Positions 15,165-15,248 of a stretch of DNA of 15,248 bases are shown one piece after another. The position numbers and the translations under genes were made by a program. The DNA is taken from positions 1 through 15,248 of the forward strand of contig CAJAKT010000197.1 in the NCBI GenBank assembly GCA_903940375.1, written 5' to 3'. The notes below the pieces were generated by a model. That model saw nothing but the letters and a program-made list of their open reading frames with translations. It did no database searches and was not told where the DNA came from. This DNA comes from an uncultured bacterium. Its GTDB lineage: Bacteria; Actinomycetota; Actinomycetes; S36-B12. Within the stretch, counting starts at the first letter, position 1. Each line of letters begins with the position of its first letter.

Positions 15165-15248
15165 GCATCGCAAGGACCGGCAGGTCGCAGCTGCCCGGCT
15201 CGCGGCGTCGTGGCTGCTCTGGTACCCCGACGACCTGCTCCTCGGCCG
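15154..15248 (+). CDS. narJ: Nitrate reductase assembly chaperone, 5' part only
   Basis: Thirty-one codons are visible before the window ends. The ATG at 15154 lies inside the end of narH in another frame, preceded by a GGGGGAGGG purine run at good spacing. The product begins MTSEHRKDRQ and continues AARLAASWLLWYPDDLLLG, matching the N-terminal helix of NarJ-type chaperones (a hydrophobic stretch ending in YPD). NarJ inserts the molybdenum cofactor into NarG and helps membrane assembly. The position after narH agrees. narI is expected beyond the edge. Confidence 0.85.
   Translation, partial: MTSEHRKDRQVAAARLAASWLLWYPDDLLLG

Overview
The window comes from a high-GC actinobacterium. The evidence is the GC-rich codon use throughout, the nar layout (separate NarK1- and NarK2-type transporters diverging from a regulator-narG-narH-narJ operon), promoters that appear to sit directly on start codons (leaderless transcripts), and a chromosomally encoded CCA end on the tRNA. 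I cannot name the genus from the sequence alone.

Layout. (1) Positions 1-531 hold one tRNA-Thr(CGU) gene and then about 380 bases with no convincing gene. That stretch contains a 25-base near-copy (21/25) of the tRNA's own anticodon arm and variable loop, which may be the scar of an old tRNA-targeted integration. (2) Positions 532-6076 are an aromatic-ring degradation locus. It has a TetR-family regulator, an intergenic region with several dyads including an overlapping double palindrome that looks like a TetR operator, then four genes chained by ATGA overlaps: a phenol ortho-hydroxylase-type flavoprotein (TfdB/HbpA/PheA family), a meta-cleavage C-C hydrolase (MhpC/BphD type), a second flavoprotein (salicylate-hydroxylase-like) and a type I extradiol dioxygenase (BphC type). 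The operon ends in a strong 13-bp hairpin. No hydratase, aldolase or dehydrogenase of the lower meta pathway is present. (3) Positions 6077-6373 are non-coding. (4) Positions 6374-15248 are a nitrate respiration locus: narK2-type and narK1-type transporters on the minus strand, a divergent AT-rich promoter region with a 17-bp dyad, and on the plus strand a winged-helix regulator with a C-x12-C...C pattern suggestive of an Fe-S sensor, followed by narG, narH and the first 31 codons of narJ.

How the parts work together. In the catabolic operon the first flavoprotein should turn a substituted phenol into a catechol. The dioxygenase would open it next to the hydroxyls, and the hydrolase would split the ring-opened product into an acid and a 2-hydroxydienoate. 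The salicylate-hydroxylase-like enzyme would act either on the released acid or at an upstream step. A 2,2'-dihydroxybiphenyl-type substrate, which would release salicylate, would account for all four enzymes, but this is inference. In the nar locus NarK1 (proton-coupled nitrate import) and NarK2 (nitrate/nitrite exchange) supply cytoplasmic nitrate to NarGH. NarJ is the assembly chaperone, and narI is expected just beyond the window edge. The oxygen-requiring catabolic operon and the anaerobic respiratory locus converge on 6036-6373 and look like independent modules.
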